From contig OZ199838.1 in assembly GCA_964304625.1 (NCBI GenBank), forward strand, positions 8,618,001 through 8,682,000: a DNA stretch of 64,000 bases, in the 5' to 3' direction. Of the stretch, positions 13,383-25,413 are shown piece by piece (positions within the stretch are counted from its first letter, which is position 1; each line of letters opens with the position of its first letter). Made by a program: the position numbers and the translations under genes. Below the pieces are notes generated by a model. The model was not told where the DNA came from. It did no database searches and saw only the letters and a list, made by a program, of their open reading frames with translations. This DNA is from Kudoa neothunni. Taxonomy: Eukaryota; Cnidaria.

Positions 13383-13953
13383 ATGAACACAATAATCAAA
13401 CTGATATTTTGCATTAAGCTGATAATTGTATCTGGAATCTTTAGTTATAATACAGCATATACTTTTTATTACAGGAACCTCTAACGTTTATTTAGAATCC
13501 ATAGCGACAGTTGAGAAACACGACCAATTTGAAATATTTCCAGATGTGCATAAATGTAAAGAACCAGACGACAGTTATGTCAATGAGGGTGAATTTTACG
13601 TGCCATCGTACTATTCACCATGCTTCATGTGCGTTTGCAATTCCAAAGATAAGAATAAATGCCAAAATTTGGAGTGTCACAGGAAAATCCCTTATGGGGT
13701 GAGTTTCTATGCACTCACAAAATGTTGCCATTATAAAAAACGTAGCATTAACGAGATCTTTTTAAATTTAAAAATCATATATTGATAATATTGTATAGAA
13801 AAAGCAGAAGGAATCGTAAAGAAGCATAGACAACATTGGAATCATGTAAAACAAATAATACTCCTTAGTGTACTACCCAGTGCTATCGTTTTGATAATAT
13901 CATTTGTGATAATTGGAATGGTGCTGGGGGAAAAGATACCGACAACCCCGTAA
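13383..13953 (+). CDS. small VWC-like cysteine-rich protein with C-terminal membrane helix
   Basis: Proposed exons are 13383-13427, 13456-13741 and 13799-13953, giving 161 residues. Exon 1 plus the start of exon 2 encode a hydrophobic leader (MNTIIKLIFCIKLII, then HILFITG), a likely signal peptide. Residues about 50-105 carry a cysteine pattern like von Willebrand factor C domains: an initial Cys, then CFMCVC, C-x4-C, and a late KCC. The last exon encodes a basic linker followed by a strongly hydrophobic helix (IILLSVLPSAIVLIISFVII) and a short tail ending PTTP. This suggests a type I membrane protein. The second intron (57 nt) joins in phase and reads cleanly. The first would be only 28 nt and is less certain, so an upstream first exon is possible. 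The ligand and role are unknown. Confidence 0.6.
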
Positions 13954-13957
13954 CATA

Positions 13958-13977
13958 ATATATATATATATATATAT
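13958..13977. repeat. (TA)n microsatellite
   Basis: About ten TA units just downstream of the stop codon of the VWC-like gene. Confidence 0.9.
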
Positions 13978-14642
13978 TTATTTGATTTTATCTCAGTAAG
14001 TATAGGGATGGAAAGGAGAAAAATATAGTATGAACAACCACCCCAGCCCCAGTATCCAAATATGACATATGCTAAACAGTAAAAATTTTAACTCTAAACT
14101 TCATTTTATCGTATTGAAATTGAAGAAAACCTCCTTAGAGTAATCCAAAGATCTCCTACGTGGTTTCCTGTGTTTTTTTAATGCATCAGTCTATCATTAT
14201 TAAAAACTGCTTGGATTGTTTCCATTACATGTATTTTTCCCATAAGAGATGGAGTAGACATGGTTTTCAAATGGAACCCTTGAATTTATTATTTAACTTT
14301 AAAGTTTAATTTACTTTAAAAATCAATAATGGAATAGTAACCTATTTAATCATATTTTAGTGAAAGTTGACATATTTTAAAAAATATTTGTTTAATAATA
14401 CATATGAAATTAATTTCCTACGTTTTATATGAACTATAAATATCGCATGTTATGTATTTTATTTATATAAGAACATTAAATTGCTCTTTTCCAATTTTTT
14501 GGGTAAATATGTTACCATACTATTTTAACTTCAATCTTATATCACCATTCTATTTAAAAATTTTACTTATTTTAAATAATGATTTTTATTCTCCATTAAA
14601 ATAAAAATATAATGTCCGCTAAAGACTATGGCAGTGTCTATT

Positions 14643-15712
14643 AGGGGTTAAGATGGGTTCAGTTTTGAAAATTTATTTTTAATTAATATAAATTAGCATT
14701 TATTAATAATTGATACAGTCTTAAATAAGTAAACGCGTTTTTAAAATAGTAAATGGACAACAAATATTTTTGAATGACGTGTTTTATCAAGGAACAAATT
14801 TTGTATTTAGTATTACAGGAATTGTATCTGGTATTCGGAGCTATCTTGTTAGTCTAGTCTTTCTAATAAAAGAGCAAAATGTAATAAATGTGACTTCATA
14901 CTCACCAATACAATTGAAGATTTCTCACCTATTGACGGAACCATTTCAGAAATTTTAAAAATGAAATTTATCAAATTCTGCCCTGAATTACGCACCATTT
15001 GGTCCGATATATTCATGTTTTTAAGATACGATTCAAAAATTTGTATAAAGAATATCTTCTACAAAAGACTGTAAATTTAGAGCTAGAAGGCGCAGTTAAT
15101 TTCATTGAACTGAATGATCAAATCTAAAACTATGAACCTTCCGAATTTGTGATAAATTTAGACAATTTAATAAATTACGTGTCCAGACTAAACGGAACAA
15201 TATATTGTTCGCATTTAATGAAATTACAAATTTTATTAATCACGATGTGATGTCAGATCATTTAGAAAGGGTTCGTAAAACTCTTTCTAATGTTAAACCT
15301 ACGAGTATTGACTCAGACAAATGTTTTACCTTATACAACGTTGCTATTTCCCTGTTGAGAACAAAATTGAACGACCCGAAACTTGAAACCATTGTGTTTA
15401 TTTATGAGAATAGAAATAATTAAATTGAAATTTGAGAGATGAAAGCTATTATTATGTGTTTGAAACTATTTTATCGTAAAAGATTTATAATCATTAAATG
15501 CAGTAAAAAATAACTTTAAATAATAAAATTAGTTGAAACAATTAAAAAGAATATCAAATTTTGTTTAAAAGATCATATTTAAACGAAGAATGCCTAAAAT
15601 AAGATTTCAAACAATCACATTTTTACATATTTTTTGCATGAAAAAATTGACATTAATAATTGGAAAAATTATTTACAAAACCGAAACGTTGAACCGAACC
15701 GTCTTAACCCCT
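14643..15712. mobile_element. unclassified TIR transposon with about 10-bp flanking direct repeats
   Basis: The left end AGGGGTTAAGATGGGTTCAG is matched, inverted, by the right end (reverse complement AGGGGTTAAGACGGTTCGGT). The flanks AGTGTCTATT (14633-14642) and AGTGGCTATT (15713-15722) agree at 9 of 10 positions and look like a target-site duplication. Inside are broken plus-strand frames, including a CNKCDFI stretch near 14882 and a 72-codon frame at 15205-15423. None matches a transposase I can name. An 8-10 bp duplication would fit hAT, P or Mutator-like groups. Confidence 0.7.
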
Positions 15713-15722
15713 AGTGGCTATT

Positions 15723-16495
15723 ACCACGCCAGCGTATAATCCCATGTCGGGGCCGTCTATTGCCACGAAAACTAATTTCTCCTAATTCTGAAAATGTTTA
15801 AATTTTGTGTTAAAATTTACTATATAGATTTTACGGTTAAAATCAGCCTTTTAAGTTGGTTTTAGCAATAATTGGTGGCTTAAAAGTATAAGGTTTTAGT
15901 TTATTTATATGCAATTAACGATCATTGAAACAATATCTGATATTATATTATCATAATTGAGTATTTACATAAAGTTTTGAGCCTGGAGATAGATGATCCA
16001 TCCTCAAATTGACTAAACTGAATAAAATCTATTATAAGTACAAAATCTGCATATATACATTTTTGTTGTCCGATAAAAGATATTCAGTATCTCAATTTTT
16101 ACGTTAATGATATTGTATCGGACTTATTTAGATGCTTTAAAACGGATAGCACTAAAAAAGTATGTAAACGTGTTATGAAAATAAACTTACAAAACTTGTA
16201 GTAATTATAATTATGAATAATTTATATTTAATATTAATAACTATAAATAATAAATAATTTTTCCGCATTTATGTAAATTTTTTTATGGTAATTGTAATAT
16301 GCATTAATAAGAAATAATAGAGGTGGCGCTGAGAGTGATTTCTTTTATGAAATAGAAAATTTAGCCTTTTCATCAGCTAGAAGAATATATAAAGTCATAC
16401 GAAAAAAATCATTATGTAACTTAATAAAGAGAGATTAAAAAAAAGTATCTGTCAAGCGAGTTCCATTCCAACAAATTTAATGAGAAGTTGAAATA
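15723..16495. other. intergenic, nothing recognised
   Basis: AT-rich sequence between two transposons. No coding or structural signal was seen. Confidence 0.5.
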
Positions 16496-18191
16496 CAGTC
16501 GAAAACGGGTCGTTCGTAACTTTTGGTAAGTGCGAGCGCTTTATTATTTAAAAATACATAAAATAGAATAGGCCAATAAGCAGTAAAATTAATTTTTTCG
16601 AAAATATTTTGTAATTTTTGTATTTTTAATATTTTATATAATAATTGAGTGCATCTCATCTTCGATATCTGTAATATATTTGCATTTATTTGTACCATGC
16701 TCGATAAGGTATTCCTTAAGTTCGGCCAAGTAATACAGAGCAGTTTTAAAATTTATTATTTTTACTTTTTCATTTTCTAATTCATCAATATCCACAACGT
16801 TTACTATCTTTTCATCATTAATCATTTCATTTATTTCATCCGCAAATTTGGTTTCTAAATTTTCAGGAGCAACAGAAATATTTTTGCGGTTAAATCCCGT
16901 CTTAGTAAAACAATTAACAATAGTTTTTTCTGTCACCGAATCTCAAGCATTTTTAATCAAAAAAAGGGCATCCAAAATATTAGGAGGTACAGGTTCTATC
17001 TGTGCCCCGACAGAAGCAATGTAGCGTTTTATCATTAGTGCTTTGTAGTGACATTTGAACGAGTATATAATGCCCTGATCCATGGGCTGGATAACGCTAG
17101 TAGTGTTTTTGGGGAGAAAAATTAGTTTAATATTAGAATATTCTAATTTGATTTGGCATTGTCCAAAAACAACAAAACATTTCTATCTCTTGTTTTAAAA
17201 TAGTCATTTAGATTTGACATATAATTTCAAAATATTGAGTTATTCGTCCAAGCTCGTCTTTTGTGTTTGTATGTTAATGGTAGGTGATTCACACCTTTAA
17301 AGCATCGGGGCTTTCCATACTGACCAATCACGAGCGGCGGTAGTTTTTCACCTGTCATGGAAGCGCCCAGGAGTATTGTGATGCTTTTTTTGAACGTTTC
17401 GTCCCCTTCACAATTCTTTCTTTCGAACTAACATAGCTGTTTCTTATCATTTTACTATGAAAATATAAATTTTGGCCATTTATTTACCTCGTTGTTACCG
17501 GAAGAATACGGCAGTTTCATCAATGTTGGACACATTTTTTAGAATATTATCTAATTCTGGAAGCCGCGAAAACATCCAAAAGTTGCCTAAGCCTCTATGT
17601 TTTCTTCCTCACAAATGCTGTTTCTAGCGTTTATTATTTCTATGGAAGAAAGTTCAATATTTTTTGACCGAGCATAGAGAATCCAATCGTAGACTCTTTG
17701 ATCTATGTCCGGACTTTTTTCTTGTTTTAAGCAACGCCTACTTTTTGAAACCAGATCACTCTCAAAGACGCTAATTATATCATCCTTTTTAGTTAATATA
17801 AAATCAAGTGTAGATATAGACGATACATTATAATGTTTAATAGCCATTGATTTTGCCCCCGCTCTGGGCTGACTTTCAAACTACTAGATTATTCTGTATT
17901 TATCGGCAATAGTTCTAATATTTTTCTTCTTCTTCATTTGCAAGGTAATACAAAAAATCTAGGCGTGGGTTCATCCGAAAAGCTACGAACCACACGTCAA
18001 TTTACAAAAATAACGCAAAATCACGAAAATTTAATTTGTAAAAAATTATTATTATTTTAAATTAATGAGTATATTCCGATGTATATTTTAAGTTAAGATT
18101 TTATCGTTCAATTCTTTTATAACCGCCAATTTTTACATATTTTTTTAAAGTTACGCACCACACGTCACTACGAACCAACCGTCATCAACTG
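16496..18191 (-). mobile_element. pogo/Tigger transposon, decayed
   Basis: The left end CAGTCGAAAACGGGTCGTTC and the inverted right end (CAGTTGATGACGGTTGGTTC) form imperfect terminal repeats; the left is preceded by TA. The minus strand carries the transposase in pieces. An N-terminal CENP-B-type HTH region lies at 17847-17587 (SISTLDFI, then DIDQRVYDWI). The central core near 17340-17160 reads PPLVIGQYGKPRCF and later LLFLDNA, with a conserved Asp. The C-terminal part is at 16936-16634 (VNCFTKTGF). Several stops and frameshifts separate the pieces, so the copy is dead. Confidence 0.85.
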
Positions 18192-18229
18192 CACTATTAA
18201 AAATACATTTTCCATTTTTATCATCATTA

Positions 18230-19330
18230 TCGTCATAGATTAAAGGTTGCAAGAGCGAATAAAGCTTTACTGGGAACCTGTCAGACTCATATTATGATTG
18301 GAGTGAGCTCCCATGGGAAAACACTTGAAGTAAAATATGTATACCTAGAACATAACTACAAAACAAATCAGGTAAACTTCAAGTGTTTATTGCCACAACG
18401 TAAATCAGACCGCAAGATAAATTAATATCAGAATTAATTTCTATGCTTGTTAACAAAAAATACTGCAATCTGGAATACAAGAAGAAACCGATAAAATAGT
18501 TACACTCAAGTCCATACACAATACGAACAATTTATCCTCCCAACGAAATAAAATGAACTATACTTATAAAATTTTAGCCATGGATTACAACCATGATGTG
18601 AAAATTCTGACTCGGGACGCGAATCAACTTTGTACAATAATATTTATAGATGATGAGATGAAAAAGATTTTCTCTTCTTTCTGGAACTACTATGTGTTTA
18701 TACAGCCTATAAATTATTAGATCTATGTAAAAAACTCAATATTCGTAATTTATTCATTTTTTGGACTCTCAATTATATTAAACTTTTTTCGGTGTTCCCC
18801 AATACCTAACGGTTAATGATTTTCCATAGAAGGAGTTATATAAGTAGTGCCTGTATTATTTACAATGAAAAAAGTTGTTTTTAACTGGTGTATTTATGAA
18901 TTTATATTTATTTTGTCATTTATAAGGGAGGAGATACTTTCTGTAATCACTGATAAAGATTTGAAACTCCGGAAAATCTTCAAGCAATTTTTTCCTTAGT
19001 GCTGAGTCAATTATTTGTAAATTTCACGTTTGGAAAATTTTTCGGTGGCAATTATTATCTTATAAATATAACACTACACGTGAATTTAAAAGGTTTGATG
19101 CCGAAAACTCTTCAAAAAATCATCTTCCTTAGAAACTATCATGATTATCAGAAAATGTGTGCTGAGCTCGACAGATAAACGTTGAGGATTTTAACTTATA
19201 TTTTAAAAAGGATTGGAACCCGATTATATCACAGTGTATTAATTTATTAGGCAACATAATTCAACCAAATCTCATAAAATATTCAGATTTCAGTTTTAAT
19301 GTGTCATCGTACATTTTATATAGATCTAAC
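18230..19330 (+). mobile_element. Mutator-like (MULE) transposase remnant
   Basis: Plus-strand reading frames around 18940-19070 give VITDKDLKLRKIFKQFF followed, one frame later, by SIICKFHVWKIFRW. This matches the conserved MULE segment in which a TDxD-type block precedes a CKFH-like motif. Upstream sequence (18260-18700) contains broken frames that could be the N-terminal part. Many stops and frameshifts are present. Terminal repeats were not found. Confidence 0.6.
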
Positions 19331-20888
19331 ACATCCTAAAAAGCTAAAAGCAGTATGAAAACTAAGTGGTTTTAGTGTGACAGCAATTGGGAAGAAAAGA
19401 AACAAAATAATGAACTACATAATTAAATTATAAATGGATGAGTTATAATAAAGTATATTCGTGATGTGTCAATCATTCTTGCATAATTTTTTTTATTTAG
19501 TGTAAAATTTTAAGATTCTCGAAATTAAATCAATGATTATATCACTCCTATTTATGAGTTGCGAATTCGATGTTGTGTTTAAGATACTCATTAGTTATCT
19601 TTTCACAATTTTAAATAATATAATGTTATAATCTAATATTTAATAATATTTAAGTAACTGTTACAACAAGTGTGAAAAATACGCGGTTATATGTTGCATA
19701 GGCCAAAAATGTGGTGAATGAATTTTCATATGAAAATTAGAATTTTATAATAAAAAAGGTCTCATTACTAATACGTAAACAGAACTATTTAATATTGTGT
19801 GGTGTAATAGCGCGAAGGTAGACATTATATTAAATGTATATGATAATCCTAATCACACGAAAAGGGTCGTTTAAACTATCCGTCTTAAGCGGATTCCCGC
19901 GGCCGTGATGGAGGTCGCAGTCTCACTTATTACATGTGGTTATGGAAAAATTCGTTGTATACTTTTTTAATTAATGAGAATCATAGATTCCATAATTTTG
20001 AAAAATTGTATCTGCTCAACAAATATAATAAATTAATTTAGTGTTAAACAGGCTTTTCTAAAGATTTAAAATATTTTTTTAATTTAATCATGTGTTCAAA
20101 TAAATTAGGAAATCTCTCAATTTAACTATCAAATTGCAGAAATACATAAATTTATATCTCATTATAACTTTAACATTATATATTGAACTTTTTATGAGGT
20201 CATAACCACCCCTAGAATCTAGATCTATATGTGAACAAAATGTCCACCAAGATGGTTTCTTAAAAAATATCGCCATTATTCTTGTTTAGAATACTAATAT
20301 TTATATAATAGTGGTTCATTTTTAATTAATGTATGTAAATTAAATTTTGTACTAATTTTGAAAGTTTAAGATTTTAGATTCGAATTAAAACAAGAGTTCT
20401 GCTCATGCCTACAGGTGGTGGCAGACTCTCCTTGTAATTATTTTTATATTGTTCTTATGCAAATATTTCCATGGTAGAATCTTGTTTTTATTATTTTAAA
20501 TGACTTACTATTATAAAATATTAAAGATACATCATTTATAAAAACTTATTTATGTCAAAGCTTTTCCGATTTTCAAAATAAGGTTAATGTAAAAGATATT
20601 TGAAAAATGTATCTAAAAACAATAAAAAACATTTTAACTCAAGCATGCGCCCACACAAGGTGAATTTATTACCAACGCCTCTTAATAGGATTTTTGTAAA
20701 ACAATTCACTAAGAAAAATATAAGTAAATATATATTTTAATCACTATTAAATATTGTAAGGCTTTTATTTGAAACATTGTGTTTTTATACTCTTTTCTCC
20801 TTTTACCATATAAATTTTTCTTAATTATATTGGACATTGAACATTTTGATTTTATATCGAATTTTTATTAACTAATAAGGTCTTATTA
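19331..20888. other. intergenic, no supported gene
   Basis: AT-rich. A minus-strand frame at 20088-20276 has no recognisable content. A CTACAGGTGGTGGCAGACTC stretch near 20411 resembles sequence just inside the hAT end at 20908, so a further hAT scrap may lie here. Confidence 0.45.
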
Positions 20889-21523
20889 ATCTAGTAGAGT
20901 GTTTCCCTACAGGTGGTGTCCGCATCCCCTAAGGGAGCGAGAGTCATTCTAGAGTAAATTTAAAAATTAATCTTGATTTGTTCATTTCGTAGTTTTTGTT
21001 AGTGTTGAAAATTTTCACCATTTCAAACTTCAAACCACGTGAGTTACCAATCACGTTGCAGTTAGGTTGTATTTCTTGTTTCTGAATTGAAACTTTTACT
21101 TAAATATATTATTCCGCGATATAATAAATTGGTTCTAGTAATTCCATAATTTACATAGCATTGTTCTTAAGGTTTGAGCATTTAATTGGTTGAATAATTT
21201 TCACCATTTCTCTTTTTACTACTCATTTATCTTTTTTGAATTAATTAACTTTATTATTAATATGAAGTAGCTTTAAATTTGAAATATAAATCATATTATT
21301 CTCGTTATTATTATAATAATTCTAAGTTGAAATCGCATTATAATTTATTGGTTTTGTATTTAAACAACATTTAAGTATTGCTAATTTGCAATAACCATGT
21401 TTTAGTTCTTAAAATTAACGATTTATGATTGGTGATTAGAGTCTTTGAGGATTTTTACATCAATATTGTTGACATGTAACCCTGAAAAAATTCCTCAAAC
21501 TAAAATAGCCGTGAAAATATTGT

Positions 21524-22120
21524 TTGAAACATAAACGAATGCGCCAGCTACAGAATATCAGGCGACTTCTCGCTTTAGAGCGAACCTACTTGGCGCGTGC
21601 GCACAAGGATACCACCAATTCTGATATGGAGGGAAACATATGGATCGTTTGTGGTATAGACTCATATGGTAATATATTTCAAGTGCTAACTATTGTAAAC
21701 GCAAGAGAGAGACACCACAAAGCAACAATAACAACAACAATAATAATAATTGCGCCCCCTAGCTAATGGTTTGTTAATCTCCTGTATTAATCTACCAACA
21801 TAACACTAATCATCATTCGAAATTAACCTACACTTGAACATATAATAATCCAAAATGTTCATCCTAGGTCAATACTTTGGACAGATTGCTGGACAGGTTA
21901 CAACAACTTGGGTGCTGTTTACTATAGTCATGACACAGTAAATTACTCGGTTGAATTTAAGACACAGGAAAGTGTGCATACCAACCGTATCGAAGCAATT
22001 TGGGGTGCAATAAAAAGAAAATACCGACATATAACTCATAAAAAGTCGGAATTAACTGGTTCCTATCTCTCAGAGTATCATATTAAGAAAAAAATCCCTA
22101 AAACTACATTTTCGATGTAA
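21524..22120 (+). mobile_element. Merlin (IS1016/ISXO2-like) transposase remnant
   Basis: Two plus-strand frames fit consecutive parts of a Merlin DDE transposase. At 21524-21766 there is a segment with WIVCGIDSYGNIFQVLTI, and at about 21870-22120 a segment with WTDCWTGYNN, NYSVEF and HTNRIEAIWGAIKRKYR. The last corresponds to the family block with a conserved Asn/Glu and Trp near the third catalytic residue. The two parts are out of frame with a low-complexity AAC/AAT run between them (about 21722-21752), so the copy is broken. No Merlin terminal repeats were located. Confidence 0.75.
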
Positions 22121-22199
22121 ATAAAAACAATTAATGAAATATATTAAAATAAAAATAAGTTTATCTTTTAAATGTTTTTTTCCCCGAACATACCCGGTG

Positions 22200-22440
22200 A
22201 ATTCCACTGAATTGTAAATTAGTCTAGTTGAATTCAATAGTTTAAAGTTCAACGTAACTACACTTTCAGTTCACTATTTTATTAGCAATCGAACAATCCC
22301 ATTGTATTTTTGAAGTTAATTTTGTATTTTTTAAAGTATACTAAAAGACTCATTTATTAGAAAAAGTCCCCGTATAAGGAGAAGATTTGTGCATACACAC
22401 ACAGTCAGACACGCACACTACTACTTTATATATTAGGATT
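22200..22440 (+). repeat. dispersed repeat copy (possible LINE/SINE 3' part)
   Basis: About 200 bp here, including GTTTAAAGTTCAACGTAAC, TTTTGTATTTTTTAAAGTAT and AAAAGTCCCCGTATA, recurs at 43345-43622. It ends in CA-rich sequence followed by TTTATATATTAG. Similar CAGACACAC plus TATATA tails end many RTE-type LINEs and their SINEs, but no reverse transcriptase is seen. Confidence 0.6.
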
Positions 22441-22525
22441 TATTTTTTGCGTCGAATACTTTGGAATAATTTTAATAACATAATTTAGTATAATTATTTA
22501 TTACTTTACATAAGAATGGTATATA

Positions 22526-23285
22526 CAGTAAGAAATCAATTTCACGCATTTTGCGTGCGCAAGTACATCGGAAAAAATTGACATTTAATAATGATTAAAT
22601 TACGTTTATAAAGGCTAATTAACTATATATTAATTTTTGAACGATAATTAAAACTCAATAAATGCATTGACAGTACAAAAATACTTTTCAGCGATCTGTG
22701 AAATATTCTTCTTAATGCTATCGGTAGAATAAGGCAGCTTCGTCTACATTGTAAATATAATTTTCAGAGTATCTTTTAAAAATGTTCTGATTTAATTGGT
22801 CTATTACGAAGTAGTTTCAGATGTAGAAACAGTAGATTAGCTAATAAAATTTGATTTTTTAGTGTTGGATTTTTTTTTAAAAGAGCGAAACCTACCACGA
22901 ATTCTACACGACGGTAAACCTTTTTCTTTGACCAATTGATTTCTCTTGATAATTATCGTGTCCACCCATATACATTTTCATCAACAGAATTAATTTGTCT
23001 TGCATGCAAATGATTTCTATTTTTAGATTCTACAACCATTTATAGGTTTTGATTATTTTAGTTTTTATCTCTAGGATGCCATTAGGAGTTGGGATAATAG
23101 ATATTTTAAAATGTGATACAGTGACAATTTTTGGGTCGTTAGATTGAAGACTTTCATAATAATTAGTAATATTATACTCTTCGACAATAGGCATAGTTAT
23201 AGAAGTTTATGGCATTAAATATTGATTTAACAAAATAATAAACAAGAAGCACCTGGAAAAAGTGCGTGAAATTGGTTACCTACTG
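22526..23285 (-). mobile_element. short Tigger derivative, 760 bp
   Basis: The ends CAGTAAGAAATCAATTTCAC and the inverted right end CAGTAGGTAACCAATTTCAC are flanked by TA. The interior keeps decayed minus-strand pieces of a pogo-type HTH region (such as RNQLVKEKGLPS). It shares ends and interior with the element at 46197-47032 and has ends like the longer copy at 37584-42200, so it is probably an internally deleted member of that family. Confidence 0.85.
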
Positions 23286-23856
23286 TATAAGCAGGAATGA
23301 ATAATAGCTCCAATCATTGTGTATTAAGTCATGAGTAGTGAAAAGATAAAGTTCATCCTTTTTCAATTATACATAACAAATTAATTGAGTTAACCAAAAA
23401 ATTTTGGTTTTACTTTATTTTAGAAGTAATTAAGAAAATTCGTATGTTAAAATATAAACTAAAATAATAAAAATTATAATTGAGTCTTGATATTTACATG
23501 GAGGAGGGAGCGCGAAGTGAACGCGGAAGTTAGGATGGAGGTACGGGTGTAAAATTTTTAGGGGAACACTGATCTAGTAGATTTAATCCACAAAATATTT
23601 ATGCAAAAATAATAAATTTACATATAACAATTAATAATAATATAAGATTGTTGAGTTCTTCAATTAGAGGTGATAATGGAGTCTACAGTAAGTCACCACA
23701 AAAATGTGTTATTTATAATGTTAAATTTAATTGTATATAAACTTTGGCAAATTTATAAAACACGCGATGCTAATCTGCTAGGCCAATAGACATTGTCTTT
23801 TACAAATTACTACCTAACAGATTTCAAAGCGGTTAACAAAATACATTTGTCCCATC

Positions 23857-24012
23857 AGCATGTTTAGCGGCATATATTGTTGTGAAAAAGCCTTTTTTGA
23901 CAGAGCTTAGTAAAAATGGTATACGAAATCAATTAACAGATGATATTTGGAAACTATTTTACGCCTGTCAACTTTGAATATTGATCACGACATTTCTAAA
24001 TAAGTCGGTGAG
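23857..24012 (+). pseudogene. hAT transposase C-terminal fragment
   Basis: Plus-strand pieces read YCCEKAF, then in another frame NGIRNQLTDD, then LRLSTLNIDHDIS. This order matches the C-terminal dimerisation region of BED-finger hAT transposases. It is broken across frames and no more of the element is recognised nearby. Confidence 0.5.
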
Positions 24013-24317
24013 TTGCAACAGCATCTATCATATTAATGCATCGTTAATTCATTATGGTGCAGAATATATGCCTAATTTAAAACATTTGGTAAACTTATGA
24101 TTAAAGAATTATTGTTCAGATATTCTTTTGTGTTTCTAAATTCGCAAATTTCTCCGAGATGTAATCTATAACTTTAGTTTTAACCTTTATGGCCCCTAAC
24201 AATTTATGGAGATATAAATTTAGCCCAACACTCAAAAAGCTAGTGCATAACAGGTTTAAGCAGTAGCTTAGGCAAGTAATGAAGTAATGTTGAACGTGCG
24301 CGCACAACCAACCCAAA

Positions 24318-25413
24318 ATGCATCGCCGTTTTAGCTATTTTGACCCATTCAAGGATTCGATATCGACCAAACAGGCATTCGATAAAATTCTACATAATCT
24401 TGGTAACAGAATGATTCATTAAAAGATTGATTTTTTGAAACTAGGCGGTAAAAAATTTGCTGTGAACAAATTACACTTTCGCCGTAATGAAGAAATAGAT
24501 CCGGACACGTAGGTTAAATGTATATCAATGTGAAACTTTGATGGCTATTAGAATCAAGGGGATTGTATTTTGCACTCAATGGATCCCCTCGGAAATGTTT
24601 AAATTGCCGATAGATAGTGGGACATTTTCTGATGAGCGTTCACTTGACGAAAAGATTTATTTTGCTGCACAGGTGTGTATTATTGAACTGAAACAATTTG
24701 ATCGTACTATTATTCGTAGGTTGATCCAAATTCCACTATTCTAACCACATCAATAAATTTTATGATGAATAAATTCGACGGAGAATCTACAAAAGTGTTG
24801 TCCAATAATTCGTTGATTAAAGATATTGGATCAATTACGAACAACATACACCCGAAGGTAGTTGTTGGCCATTAGAATTTATTACTAAATTCGGACAGCT
24901 TAAAGGTTTGTGCATTTATAACTCAAAATTACTTCGCGACTTATACAACGATACAATTGAACAGAGGTAAATATCCTCAAATTTAAATTCTATTCATCAA
25001 CATTTCAGCTTAACTCATGTAAATGGGTCTACTACCAATTGTTTGACTGCCAATCGTTGGTTTCGAATGGGATTATTTATACACAAATATGATTCAATTT
25101 ATGAATTAGATGGATTCTACGATGATATTATTAGTCATGGTTAGAATTGTGGCATGGAGTTAGTTTTTGTAATTTTTTTACCTTTAGATTGTAACCCAAA
25201 GCAATTGTGGTTGAAAAGCTTGTTTAATATATTGGGCGAGAGAATAAAAAGGTAATATTTCAATGATTGCATATTGGTCATTACGTTCCATATAGATGTG
25301 AATTAGAAGATATTAACTACAACGTTTGGGTTATCGTTGAAAATACGAGCGAGTCTGAAACTAACGCCAATCACCTCTCACCGGCTCTCCTTAAAGCGGT
25401 ATTTTATTGCTAA
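24318..25413 (+). CDS. eight-exon gene of unknown function, 262 residues
   Basis: Exons: 24318-24402, 24445-24508, 24552-24672, 24720-24857, 24899-24966, 25009-25139, 25188-25251 and 25296-25413. All seven introns are GT-AG, 41-48 nt long, and join in consistent phase, giving an uninterrupted 262-residue protein from ATG to TAA. The protein begins MHRRFSYFDPFKD. Segments include IKGIVFCTQWIPSEMF, NSLIKDIGSI, TANRWFRMGLFIHKYDSIYE and KQLWLKSLFNILGERIK, and it ends KAVFYC. The mix of Trp/Phe-containing hydrophobic strands and a C-terminal amphipathic helix suggests a globular alpha/beta domain. There is no signal peptide, membrane helix or zinc motif. I do not recognise the family. The start follows a GC-rich CGTGCGCGCAC stretch that could be promoter-proximal; an exon further upstream cannot be excluded. 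Confidence 0.8.

Larger units (their letters stand above)
20897..23571. mobile_element. hAT-type element or composite with 8-bp target duplication, carrying nested elements
   Basis: The left end GAGTGTTTCCCTA (first base changed from the usual CAGTG) and the right end, complement CAGTGTTCCCCTA, form short terminal repeats. ATCTAGTA flanks both sides exactly (20889-20896 and 23572-23579), the 8-bp duplication expected for hAT. No hAT transposase is visible inside. The interior instead holds Merlin transposase pieces, a dispersed repeat tail and a Tigger derivative, listed separately. It is best read as a non-autonomous hAT expanded by later insertions. Confidence 0.65.

Noticed and set aside
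13698-13704. GTGAGT as the donor of the second intron in the VWC-like gene
   Set aside because: It looks like a strong donor but leaves the wrong phase for the membrane-helix exon and cuts off the KCC of the cysteine pattern; the donor at 13742 joins in frame.
13958-13977. TA repeat as a regulatory element
   Set aside because: A simple dinucleotide run downstream of a stop codon; nothing supports a function.
15205-15423. 72-codon frame as a host gene
   Set aside because: It lies inside the TIR element at 14643-15712 and is more likely transposon sequence.
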